Shown: one piece after another, positions 12,269-21,264 of the stretch
How positions within the stretch are numbered: the stretch's first letter is position 1
Layout: each line of letters starts with the position of its first letter
Assembly (NCBI GenBank): GCA_003550305.1
Contig: QKYT01000142.1
Span: 1-64,000 of the forward strand
Reading direction: 5' to 3'
From: Glomus cerebriforme
Lineage: Eukaryota; Glomeromycota; Glomeromycetes; Glomerales; Glomeraceae
Length of the DNA: 64,000 bases
The notes under the pieces: model-generated
What the model saw: the letters and a program-made list of their open reading frames with translations, nothing else
Database searches by the model: none
What the model was told of the DNA's origin: nothing
Position numbers and translations under genes: made by a program

Positions 12269-12764
12269 TTCAAAGATATTTAATTAACAATAACGTGTAG
12301 TTAACAAAGTCAAAATATTTTAAATCTTTATTCATAAATTTTGTATATTTATAAGAAATATAATCAATTAAAGCGTGATGTCATATTCGATTATATCACA
12401 CATTTTCAGGATTTTAAAAGGAAACTTCTTATGGAAAGATTAAAAAATATTAAAAATCATTAAAAAGTTCTCATGCTCAAGGCTTTTGCATAATTACCAT
12501 TTTTCTTTGTTCTTTTTGTTGAATATGCATGAGCAAATTTTGACTTTCATTGAAAACCAAGTTTTATTATTTGATTAGTCACTATCTCTGATTTGAATAT
12601 AGAAACAATAACAGATTATTTTGGAAAAATTAAATTTTTGATGTAATCATTCTCCTTTTTTAATTAGGCGCATCAAAAAACCTGTATGGTTGATAAATGC
12701 TTAATTAGGCAGTAAAATTTTGACTTTTAAAACAAACAAAATTAGTTTTTAAACAAAAAAAAAA
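12269..12764. promoter_or_regulatory. Divergent intergenic region between the two Hsp70-like genes
   Basis: The 496-base spacer separates two start codons facing away from each other, so it probably holds promoters for both. It contains a GAAACTTC pair near 12421 followed by GGAAAG, resembling a heat-shock element (inverted GAA units), but the spacing of the third unit is imperfect. It also has an inverted CTCATGC/GCATGAG pair (about 12470 and 12527) and two TTAATTAGGC words near 12660 and 12700. Which elements act is not shown. Confidence 0.4.
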
Positions 12765-14977
12765 ATGCCGTCGTTAGGTGACGATATTCGCGTTGTTGTG
12801 GCTATTGGTAAGTTATTAAGTAAATTTTTTTTCCTACCATATTTTATTAATGAAAATTTTAATTTACCAATTATATTTTAGACTTTGGAACTACATATTC
12901 TGTAAGAACTTATTTAACAACTTAAATTTAGATAATACAAATTTTAAAAATTTTCAGTCATTTTTTTTTTTAAAAAAAAACAAAGGGATTCGCATTTGCT
13001 CATAAATCCAACCCCGATGATGTAATAGTACAAGATTATTGGAAAAGGCATGAAGGCTGGTTTAAGACACCAACGGTCATAAAATATGATGATACCTACA
13101 CAAATGTAATATCATGGGGATTAACAGCATTAGCACAAAAACCAAGAGGAAGATTTTTTCAACCTTCGTCAAAACCAATTGAATTGTTTAAATTACATTT
13201 ATTAGGAGATGCGTTAGAAAAAAAACCATTTTTACCTGATAAATTAGATTATAAAGATGTTATTAAAGATTATTTGGAGAAATTAGGAGATGATATTAAA
13301 AAAAGAATAAATATTCATTGGAACAATGTGGATTTTAATAAACAAGTTATAATTGTACTTACGGTAACAAAAGGTTTTTATAAATTTGATGTGAGTAATG
13401 GTTATATAGTTCTCATTTTTTTTTTTTCTTCTGAAGGTTCCCGCTGAATTTGATGATAATGCGATTGCAATAATGAGTGAATGCGCGGTAAATGCGAATT
13501 TAATCAAAAATGTAAATTGTAGAAATTTGAAATTTACAACAGAACGTAAGTAACGAATTGAAATAGGTGGTAAGCAATTCAAGGTTCTCACAAATTATTT
13601 ATTTTAATTTAAAGCTGAAGCTGCAGCGATTCATTCTATGAACTCCCTGAAGAAAGAACATCATTTGAAGTCGGGAGGTTAGTATGATTTTATGTTGTAA
13701 TTCATTTGAGCAATTATTTTATTAAATCTCTCTTTCTATATAATAGATTCATTTATGGTGGTCGATTGTGGTGGTGGTACGGTAGATCTAACAACACGAG
13801 AATTATTAGACGATGATAAATTAATTGAAATAACTGAACGTACGGGTGATAACTGTGGTTCATGTTTTGTAGATCAGGAATTTATTAACTTTCTTGGTGG
13901 TAAAATAGGAGAAACTGCTATTGATCTTTTAAAAACGAGTCATTATTCTACTCTACAATATATCGTACAAGATTTTTGTACAAATGCTAAAATTCTATTT
14001 ACGGGACAGGAGGAAGATTTTCAATCTTATTATTTAAATTTAGATGAATATGAACCAATAAAACCATATATTGATGGGAAAGAGAGAAAGGAACTAGAGA
14101 AAGATGAATGGATGATTGAGGCTAAATTTGATGACATTAAAAAAATGTTTGATCCTGTTATAGAAAGAATTTTTATATTAATAAGAGGACAATTAGAACA
14201 ACTGAAAAAGCGTGAAAAGAAAAGTTCTATAATGTTATTGGTGGGTGGATTTAGTGAGTCTGAATATTTACAAAATAGAATTAGAAAAGAATTTTCAGAA
14301 GAGTTACCAAACATTTGTGTACCTACGCATCCCGTTACTTCTGTTATGAAAGGAGGTAAGAAAATTAACCTTTTATAATCGCTTTCATTAAAATTTTATC
14401 CTAAATGTTACTATATATTATATATATTTATAATTATTATTAGCTGTGAAATTTGGTCTTTCAGAAGAAATTGTGAAGAATCGTATATTGAAATGGACCT
14501 ACGGTATTAAATTACATTCAATTATTTTTGAATTAATTTCTTTTAAAGAAACTTCTTAAGTGTATTTTTTTAAAAGGTACTTGCGTAGTAAGAAAATGGC
14601 AACCAGCAACCGATCCATTGTCACAAAAACTTCCAAATGGTTATGTAAAAGTTTTTGAAAAACTTGCAGAACGGGGTGAATCAGTCACATTAACCGATAA
14701 AGTTGTTAAATATTTTAAACCATTTTCATTAACTCAACGAAAAATGAATATTGATATGTATGTAACAAAATCTTTGAATGCAAAATATATTAAGGATCCT
14801 GAGGTAAAATTATTTCGAAAATATCATATTGAATTACCTGAATTAGATAGTTATGAAGATATTGAAGATATTGCTATTTCATTTACTTTAAAATTCGGTC
14901 ATGTGAAAATGTTTGCTACTGCTGAAAATAGGAATACTGGTGATGAACATCATGTTACTTTTGAATATAAATTTTGA
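12765..14977 (+). CDS. Hsp70-like ATPase, HSPA12 type (plus copy)
   Basis: Eight exons: 12765-12807, 12882-12901, 12986-13363, 13437-13545, 13615-13677, 13747-14355, 14444-14503, 14577-14977. They join in frame to about 560 residues. The start MPSLGDDIRVVVAI leads directly into phosphate-1 DFGTTYSGFAFAH. Phosphate-2 VVDCGGGTVDLTTR and adenosine motif MLLVGGFSESEYL follow. Intron positions around the first motifs, including the 20-base exon, match the minus-strand paralog. This gene has two extra introns near the 3' end (after 14355 and 14503) and lacks the paralog's intron between exons 3 and 4. It is likely a cytosolic ATPase of the HSPA12-like group, which is expanded in fungi of this kind. 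Client unknown. Confidence 0.88.
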
Positions 14978-16038
14978 TTAATAAGAATTATTTATTTTTG
15001 TAAAATTTGACTTAATATCGAAACTATTTTTAATTCATCCATTATTTGTATTTTGAATCTTTTCAAATAAATTATTTTTTCTTGTATCAAAATTTAATAC
15101 AAAATCAACTATGTACATGATGTATATATATTTAAGCCTGTTATAGTTATTAGGTTAAGAATTTGTAAAAAAAAAGGGGTTTCATTAATTATCAATTATT
15201 ATAAGAAGATTGAAGGAATTTGATGTATAACAAACAATATTAACAATATTAATTTTTTTAAATGTCTTTCTCCCAATATAAATATTGTAAAAAAAAAAAC
15301 TTTTGCGTTCGCGTTTTTTGCATTATCAGTTATGGAAAATTTATGATGATGAAACTGTTAATGTACCTTTTGGGCGAGAATGTACATTTTAGAATATAAT
15401 TTTTTGCGCCTCATAATTCAAAAATTTTTTTTTGTTTTAGACTATGCTTTTTTTTACAGCAGTTATACATAAAAGAAAATATTTTTTTCGTATATATTTT
15501 TTTAAAAATTTATTTTTTTATTTTTTTTTTTCGATTTTTTCTAACTAATATCTGCATTTCACATTACAAATATTACGAATTTCACACGCGTGATTAATAT
15601 GTAAATTAGATTTTTATCATTTATTAAACAGGTTAAATACGTTAAATACGGGTTTCTGATTATATCATTCAATGAGTACGTGTCTATTATTTCATTTTTT
15701 TAAGCCCATCCAAAAAGAACTAAAATCAATAAAGTGATGTAAATTATCATTCATTTATTAAACGGGTTAAATACGGGTTTCTGATTTTATCACCAAAAAT
15801 AACATTGTATATATGTTTATTTTATATATAAGTTCACATATATTTCCTTAAAGTTTCTTTTTACAGTAAAATCCTTTTATTTTTCAGGAAGAGATACAAT
15901 ATTTAGGTAGCCGATATTTTATTTTATTGAATTTCACTCGTAAAAATTTTACAATAACTTACCCATAATTGATACGTATTCAGTGTTATATTATTAGTGT
16001 AAACCAAAACTTCTCTCTCAAAGGAAACTCACGCTCAA
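14978..16038. other. Intergenic region upstream of vWA copy 3
   Basis: The first 600 bases are AT-rich with long A or T runs and no recognised coding content. The rest is the upstream region of the vWA gene, holding two repeated elements (annotated separately) and the conserved leader ending GTAAACCAAAACTTCTC. Confidence 0.6.
15616..15793 (+). promoter_or_regulatory. Two tandem upstream elements of vWA copy 3
   Basis: Two copies, near 15616-15690 and 15752-15793, of TTATTAAAC(A/G)GGTTAAATAC followed by GGGTTTCTGATT and TATCA. The first is followed by CATTCAATGAGTACG and a TTTTTTAAGCCC tail. They begin about 250 to 420 bases before the vWA start at 16039. The same block occurs before the other vWA genes. 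A promoter function is inferred. Confidence 0.5.
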
Positions 16039-16671
16039 ATGGAAGTTGATCTTTGCTTTGCTATGGACTGCACTGGTTCTATGTCAGGGCATATTGAAGG
16101 TGCTAAGAATTGCATCAAAGAGGTGGCAGAACGTATGGCAAAGATGGAACCAGCAATTAAAATTCGGGTTGGTTTTTGTGGTTATCGTGACCACTGTGAT
16201 AACCATAACCGTCTGCAAATTTTTGATTTCACTAATTCTTGCGATGAATTCAAAAATAACGTATCGACCGTTTCAGCTATGGGTGGTGGAGATACCCCGG
16301 AAGATGTCCTAGGTGGTCTTAATGCAGCTGTACATAGTATGTCCTGGCGAAATCCTAAACGCGTTCTTTTTCACATCTGTGACTGTCCACCACATGGCCG
16401 TCGTTTCCATAACTCAGACGACAGCTATCCGGATGGTGATCCAAACGGTCTAACTGCAGAACATGTGCTTGGAGAGATGCGATCTGCAGGCATTGACTAT
16501 TTTTTCGGAAAGATCACATACCTAACCGAAACGATGATTCGTATATTCCAAGGCATAATTGGAGAATATCCGGTGTTTGATCTCACGACTGCCAGACCGG
16601 ATGATTTAGTACAAAAATTCATTGAAGCTGCTTGTTCTGCTATAATTACTGCTGTCACGTTGAGGGAATAA
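16039..16671 (+). CDS. Stand-alone vWA-domain protein, VwkA type (copy 3)
   Basis: A single-exon 210-residue vWA protein. MIDAS DCTGSM is intact at residues 9-14. The loop GGGDTPEDVLGG is present, with HICDCPPHGRRF in place of the usual HIGDYPPHG. One extra Ser follows AAVH compared with the other copies. ATG sits just after the leader CTCACGCTCAA, shared with copy 4. The gene and its flanks form a direct tandem duplicate with copy 4; the two starts are 1528 bases apart and the match extends past the stop to about 16915. Cytosolic by appearance; partner unknown. Confidence 0.86.
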   Translation: MEVDLCFAMDCTGSMSGHIEGAKNCIKEVAERMAKMEPAIKIRVGFCGYRDHCDNHNRLQIFDFTNSCDEFKNNVSTVSAMGGGDTPEDVLGGLNAAVHSMSWRNPKRVLFHICDCPPHGRRFHNSDDSYPDGDPNGLTAEHVLGEMRSAGIDYFFGKITYLTETMIRIFQGIIGEYPVFDLTTARPDDLVQKFIEAACSAIITAVTLRE

Positions 16672-17029
16672 GTTCCATCAGTTAAACTTTTTATATGTTT
16701 TTTTTTATTCGATTGAATCAAAATCTATATATTTCTGAAATGAAATTTGTTAAAAAAGGGAGCTTTTTTTATATCAAGTTAATATATGTGCACTTTTCAG
16801 TATCGAATAAATAAGAAAAAAAGATTTTAAAAATATCATGTGATCGAGCTCATGAGGGAAATTTGATGTATAAATAATCTGATTCATATGAGTTTATGTA
16901 ACAACGCAAATATTCTTCTGTAAATTATTATAGAAAAAAAAAGAATTAAACAATATACAGTTCCCCTATTTCCTCGGCACGATGATCAATACCCAAAAAA
17001 GAATAAAATTACATACAATTGTACAGATT

Positions 17030-17312
17030 TCTGATTTTATCATTCAATGAATACTTCATTCTTTTAAGCCCAACTCTGAGTACCCAAAAAGAACTAAAAT
17101 CAATAAATTACTGTATATAAATTATAGATTTTTATCGGGGTTTGATTATATCATTCAATGAATACGATTGTCCATTATTTCATTCTTTTAAGCCCAACTC
17201 TAAATACCCAAAAGAACTAAAATCAATAAAGGGATGTAAATTATAGATTTTTATCATTTTATATTAAACGAGTTAAATACGGGTTCCTGATTTTATCATT
17301 CAATGAGAACAT
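17030..17312 (+). promoter_or_regulatory. Three tandem upstream elements of vWA copy 4
   Basis: Near 17030, 17135 and 17255 there are three variants of the TTTCTGATTTTATCATTCAATGA(A/G) block. The first two carry a CATTCTTTTAAGCCCAACTC tail followed by AAAAGAACTAAAATCAATAAA. The third retains GAGTTAAATACGGGTT. The unit spacing of about 105-120 bases suggests local tandem amplification. A regulatory role is inferred from its place before each vWA paralog. Confidence 0.5.
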
Positions 17313-17566
17313 CGCATATATATGTATTTATTATATATATAGACAGTACACATACAGAATATTTTCTTAAAGTTTCTTTTTACATTAAAATCTTTTTTTT
17401 TTCAAGAAGAGACATAATCTTAGGTTTAATTACTATTTTAATTATTATTTCATTGAATTTCATGTAAAAATTTTACAATAACTTACTAATAATTGATACT
17501 GTACGTATTATTTATGTTATTAGACTGTAAATCAAAACTTCTCTCTCGAAGGAAACCCACGCTCAA

Positions 17567-18193
17567 ATGGAAGTTGATCTTTGCTTTGTTATGGACTGTA
17601 CCGGTTCTATGGGAGGACATATTGAAGGCGCTAAGAATTGCATCAAAGAGGTGGCAGAACGTATGGCAAAGATGGAACCAGCAATTAAAATTCGAGTTGG
17701 TTTTTGTGGTTACCGTGACCACTGTGATAATGATGACCGTCTGCAGATTTTTGATTTCACCAATTCTTGCGATGAATTCAAAAATAACGTATCGAAAGTT
17801 TCAGCTACGGGTGGTGGAGATGCCCCGGAAGATGTCCTAGGTGGACTTAACGCAGCCGTACATATGTCCTGGCGAAATTCTATCCGCGTTCTTTTACATA
17901 TCGGTGACTGTCCACCACACGGCCGTCGTTACAATAACGCATCTGACGACTATCCAGATGGCGACCCAAATGGACTAACTGCGGAATGTGTGCTTGAGGA
18001 GATGCGATCTGCAGGCATTCACTATTTTTTCGGGAAGATCACAAACGAAACCGAAACGATGATTCGTATATTCAAAGGCATAATTGGAGAATTTCTGGTG
18101 TTTGATCTTGAGACCGCCAAACCGGATGATTTAGTACAAAAATTTACTGAAGCTGCCTGTTCTGCTATTACTGCTGTCACGATAAGGGAATAA
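17567..18193 (+). CDS. Stand-alone vWA-domain protein, VwkA type (copy 4)
   Basis: A single-exon 208-residue vWA protein with intact MIDAS DCTGSM at residues 9-14, GGGDAPEDVLGG and HIGDCPPHGRRY. It is the direct tandem duplicate of copy 3. The 3' flanks of the two copies match through TTCGATTGAATCAAA, TATCGAATAAATAA, ATCATGTGATC and CTGATTCAT up to about 18445. The C-terminus is two residues shorter than copy 3 (AITAVTIRE). Cytosolic by appearance; partner unknown. Confidence 0.86.
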   Translation: MEVDLCFVMDCTGSMGGHIEGAKNCIKEVAERMAKMEPAIKIRVGFCGYRDHCDNDDRLQIFDFTNSCDEFKNNVSKVSATGGGDAPEDVLGGLNAAVHMSWRNSIRVLLHIGDCPPHGRRYNNASDDYPDGDPNGLTAECVLEEMRSAGIHYFFGKITNETETMIRIFKGIIGEFLVFDLETAKPDDLVQKFTEAACSAITAVTIRE

Positions 18194-19128
18194 TTTTTAT
18201 CAGTTAAATTTTTTAAAAGATCGCATAAGTTTTTTTTTTATTCGATTGAATCAAAAATCTATATATTACTGAAATGAAAATTATAAAAAAAATCTTTCTT
18301 TGTATAAAGTAATATACAGTATGTGCAGTATCGAATAAATAAAAAAGTTTTTAAAAATATCATGTGATCAAAAATTTTGGTGTTGTATACTTCTCGCCGT
18401 TTTCCAATGTATAAATCATCTGATTCATGTGACTTTATGTAACAATTTTACGAATCACTGAAAATTGTTGTTTGCCTTTACAATAATACAATATATCAAC
18501 GGATGTATTTTCTTTATTACGCAGCAATATTAAAGACAACCTCAATAACCACCTTCATGTTCTATTTTTCTTAACAACCTTTCTTGTAAGAACAATTATT
18601 ACAACAACAATGACAATCAGAACTAACAATTAATCCTGTTCAAGTTGATTGTAGTAGACTAGTAGTACTGCTGTAACACTTTAATTTAAAGTTTTAAACA
18701 TTAGATCGAATGAGAAAGTTATACTAAACACAACAAAACAAAGTACGAATAAATTTCTTACTCTACAAAAGATAATTAGAAAAAAGTACGAATAAACAAA
18801 TAAGGTTTTTTTTCATTGCATTTTATAAAAGGCTAACTACTGTCATTTTAAGAGATCATTAAAACAAAAGCAATATGTACTCCATTTTCACTTATTAAAC
18901 AGGTTAAATAACAGGTTTCAAATTCGCTTATTCCATTCTTTAAGCATAGTCTCATCCTTATGCGCTGTACAAAAAAAAACAAATATGTGCGTATATTTAT
19001 TATTTTTTATAAAAAATACTAATTATATTAATATCGATTAATTGTCATTCTAATTATTTTTTTACTGAATTTCGCTCGTTAAATAACTTGATAGTGTAAT
19101 TAGACTGTAAAACCAAAAACTTGGGAAA
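18194..19128. other. Intergenic region between vWA copies 4 and 5
   Basis: The first ~250 bases are the duplicated vWA 3' flank. The middle has no coding sequence; CTACAAAAGATAATTAG near 18762 recurs with small changes near 20980. The last 240 bases are the upstream region of copy 5. Confidence 0.55.
18889..18960 (+). promoter_or_regulatory. Repeated upstream element of vWA copy 5
   Basis: CTTATTAAACAGGTTAAATA, then CAGGTTTCAAATTC and a CATTCTTTAAGC tail, about 170-240 bases upstream of the vWA start at 19129. It aligns with the element before copy 2 and with a related block near 8100-8160. Regulatory role inferred. Confidence 0.5.
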
Positions 19129-19758
19129 ATGGAAGTTGACCTTTGTTTTGTTATGGACTGCACCGGTTCTATGAAAGGATACATTGAAGGTGCCAAGAAT
19201 TCTATCAAAGAGGTGGCAGAATACATGGCAAAGATGGAACCAGCAATTAAAATTCGTGTCGGTTTCTGTGGTTATCGTGACCACCATGATACCAACCGTC
19301 TGCAGATTTTTGATTTCACCAATTCTTGCGATGAGTTCAAAAATAACCTATCTAATGTTCCGGCCACGGGTGGTGGAGGAGATGGACCAGAAGATGTTCT
19401 AGGCGGTCTTAACGCAGCTGTACACATGTCTTGGCAAAATCCTATCCGCGTTCTTTTACATATCGGGGATTTTCCACCACATGGCCGTCGTTACAACAAC
19501 GCAGCTGACGACTATCCAGATGGCGACCCAAATGGTCTAACTGCGGAATGTGTACTTGAGGAGATGCGATCTGTAGGCATTCACTATTTTTTCGTGAAGA
19601 TCACAAACGAAACCGCAACGATGATTCGCATATTTCAGGGTATAATTGGAGAATACCCAGTGTTTGATTTCGAGACTGCAAAACCGGAGGATTTAGTAAA
19701 AAAATTCTTTGAAGCTGCTTGTTCTGCCATCACCACTGCTATCTCATTGAGAGAATAA
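19129..19758 (+). CDS. Stand-alone vWA-domain protein, VwkA type (copy 5)
   Basis: A single-exon 209-residue vWA protein with intact MIDAS DCTGSM at residues 9-14. It has RDHHDTNR instead of RDHCDNxxR, losing the cysteine and one residue, and an extra Gly in GGGGDGPEDVLGG, so its length is unchanged. HIGDFPPHGRRY follows. Its leader (GTGTAATTAGACTGTAA) is that of copy 2 on the other side of the Hsp70 pair. It is the last member of the cluster before conserved genes begin. Confidence 0.86.
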   Translation: MEVDLCFVMDCTGSMKGYIEGAKNSIKEVAEYMAKMEPAIKIRVGFCGYRDHHDTNRLQIFDFTNSCDEFKNNLSNVPATGGGGDGPEDVLGGLNAAVHMSWQNPIRVLLHIGDFPPHGRRYNNAADDYPDGDPNGLTAECVLEEMRSVGIHYFFVKITNETATMIRIFQGIIGEYPVFDFETAKPEDLVKKFFEAACSAITTAISLRE

Positions 19759-20122
19759 TTTTATCGGTTAAACTTTTTTAAAATATTAAAATATTGTATA
19801 TGTTTTTTACAAATTGACCTAAGTATAATTTATATATCTGATAATGTGCAATATCGAATTAATAAAGTATAGTTTTTTTTCTTGCTTTAATTCTATCATG
19901 GCCTGAAATTCTTCCCATTAAAAATTGGAAATTAAAAAAATTCAATAATTTACATTTTATCAATATTATCGTAAAAACATAGTTCAATTTTTTTATTAAT
20001 TTAGATGAAATGTGTCACATGAAGGAGAGGCATCAGTAGATTAATCATGGTATTTGATTTGCGTATTGACAACGCGAAAAATCTGTTGTAAATTATTATT
20101 TTTACAAAAATTGTTATTTACG

Positions 20123-20845
20123 ATGGGAAAAAAGAAAGAAAAGAATTCAGAACCACGCTTTATACAACATAGAGAATTATATCAACGAATGAATTTTCTT
20201 TATCAAGCAGCAACATTAATGACAACAATAACTACAAGTATACCACAAACACCAAATTCTACTCAACTTTCCCTATTACATTCTTGTTCAGAACAAGATC
20301 AAGTATTACAACAAAAAGAACAATCTAAACTAACAAGAAGTAATGATACAACTAATTCAATTAATTTAGATAATACAAAAAATTTAGCTTCATTAGGTAG
20401 ATTTTATGTTAATACTATGAAAACAATTGGTACAAAACAAGTTTTACGTATAGATCCTTCAATAAAACGTACCCTTTGTAAAAGATGTGAATCAATTCTG
20501 TTACCTGGGGTAACATCTAAAGTTCGAATGAAATGTAAGTCACTTTTATTCATTTCGTTTATGTTGTAATAAATTTTAAATTATTCAATATTTTTTAATT
20601 GATTAACAGCTCGTCCTGAACCTCACCTTCAAGTTATGTGTACTGAATGTAATACTTCAAAAAATTATTCTGCTCGCAAAGGTTATCAGTTATTTTCTGA
20701 AAAACCTGAAAATATCTTTGGATCGAATGAATCATCATCAGGAGATAATGAAGTTATACCAAACACACAAGGTCAATTACGACCGCATCAAAAACAAAAG
20801 AATCAAAAACAACAATTACAACCCTCGAGTCAAAAGAATAAATAA
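20123..20845 (+). CDS. RNase P/MRP Rpr2/Rpp21/Snm1-like protein
   Basis: Two exons, 20123-20534 and 20610-20845, join in frame to about 215 residues. The N-terminus is lysine-rich (MGKKKEK) followed by a helical YQRMNFLYQAA segment. A poorly conserved polar insert of about 60 residues follows, then SLGRFYVNTMKTIGTKQVLR and two zinc-ligand pairs: CKRC with its LLPG follow-on, and CTEC across the intron. This order (helices, then a C4 zinc ribbon) is typical of the Rpr2/Rpp21/Snm1 family, a protein subunit of the nuclear tRNA-processing RNase P or of RNase MRP. Which of the two it serves cannot be told from sequence. The tail is Gln/Lys-rich. Start chosen at the MGKKKEK Met because an upstream ORF Met at 20054 precedes non-conserved residues. 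Confidence 0.75.
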
Positions 20846-21264
20846 AGTATTATTTCAACTAAGTTTTTGTCTATTCTTTTTTTTTTTAATCCAAAAAAAA
20901 TATATATAATGTAATAAAAATCCATCAACAAATCGTAAAAACAACGCGAATAAAATTTCTTAAATTAATGTCATTGATTATTCTACAAAAAGATAATTAG
21001 AAAAAATACAAATAAAAAAAAATAATAAAAGGAAAATAAATTAATAAAAAAAGGATTTGTAAGATTTGAATTTTTTCCCTTTAGTTTTTTTATCACGTTT
21101 TTGATTGAGATTAATTAATTATAAAATAATAATTCAAAATAACCGACAAAAACAATAAAAACAATAAAATTACTAAAAAACAATATTAAGTAATATGAAT
21201 CATATAATGTTTCGTTCTCATTTTTTACTCCGTTAGTTACTCCATTTCTTTTAACTTCGTTTAG
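20846..21264. other. Convergent intergenic region
   Basis: An AT-rich spacer between the 3' ends of the Rpr2-like gene and GDH2. No coding sequence was seen. It contains a second copy of the TCTACAAAAAGATAATTAG word also found near 18762. Confidence 0.55.
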
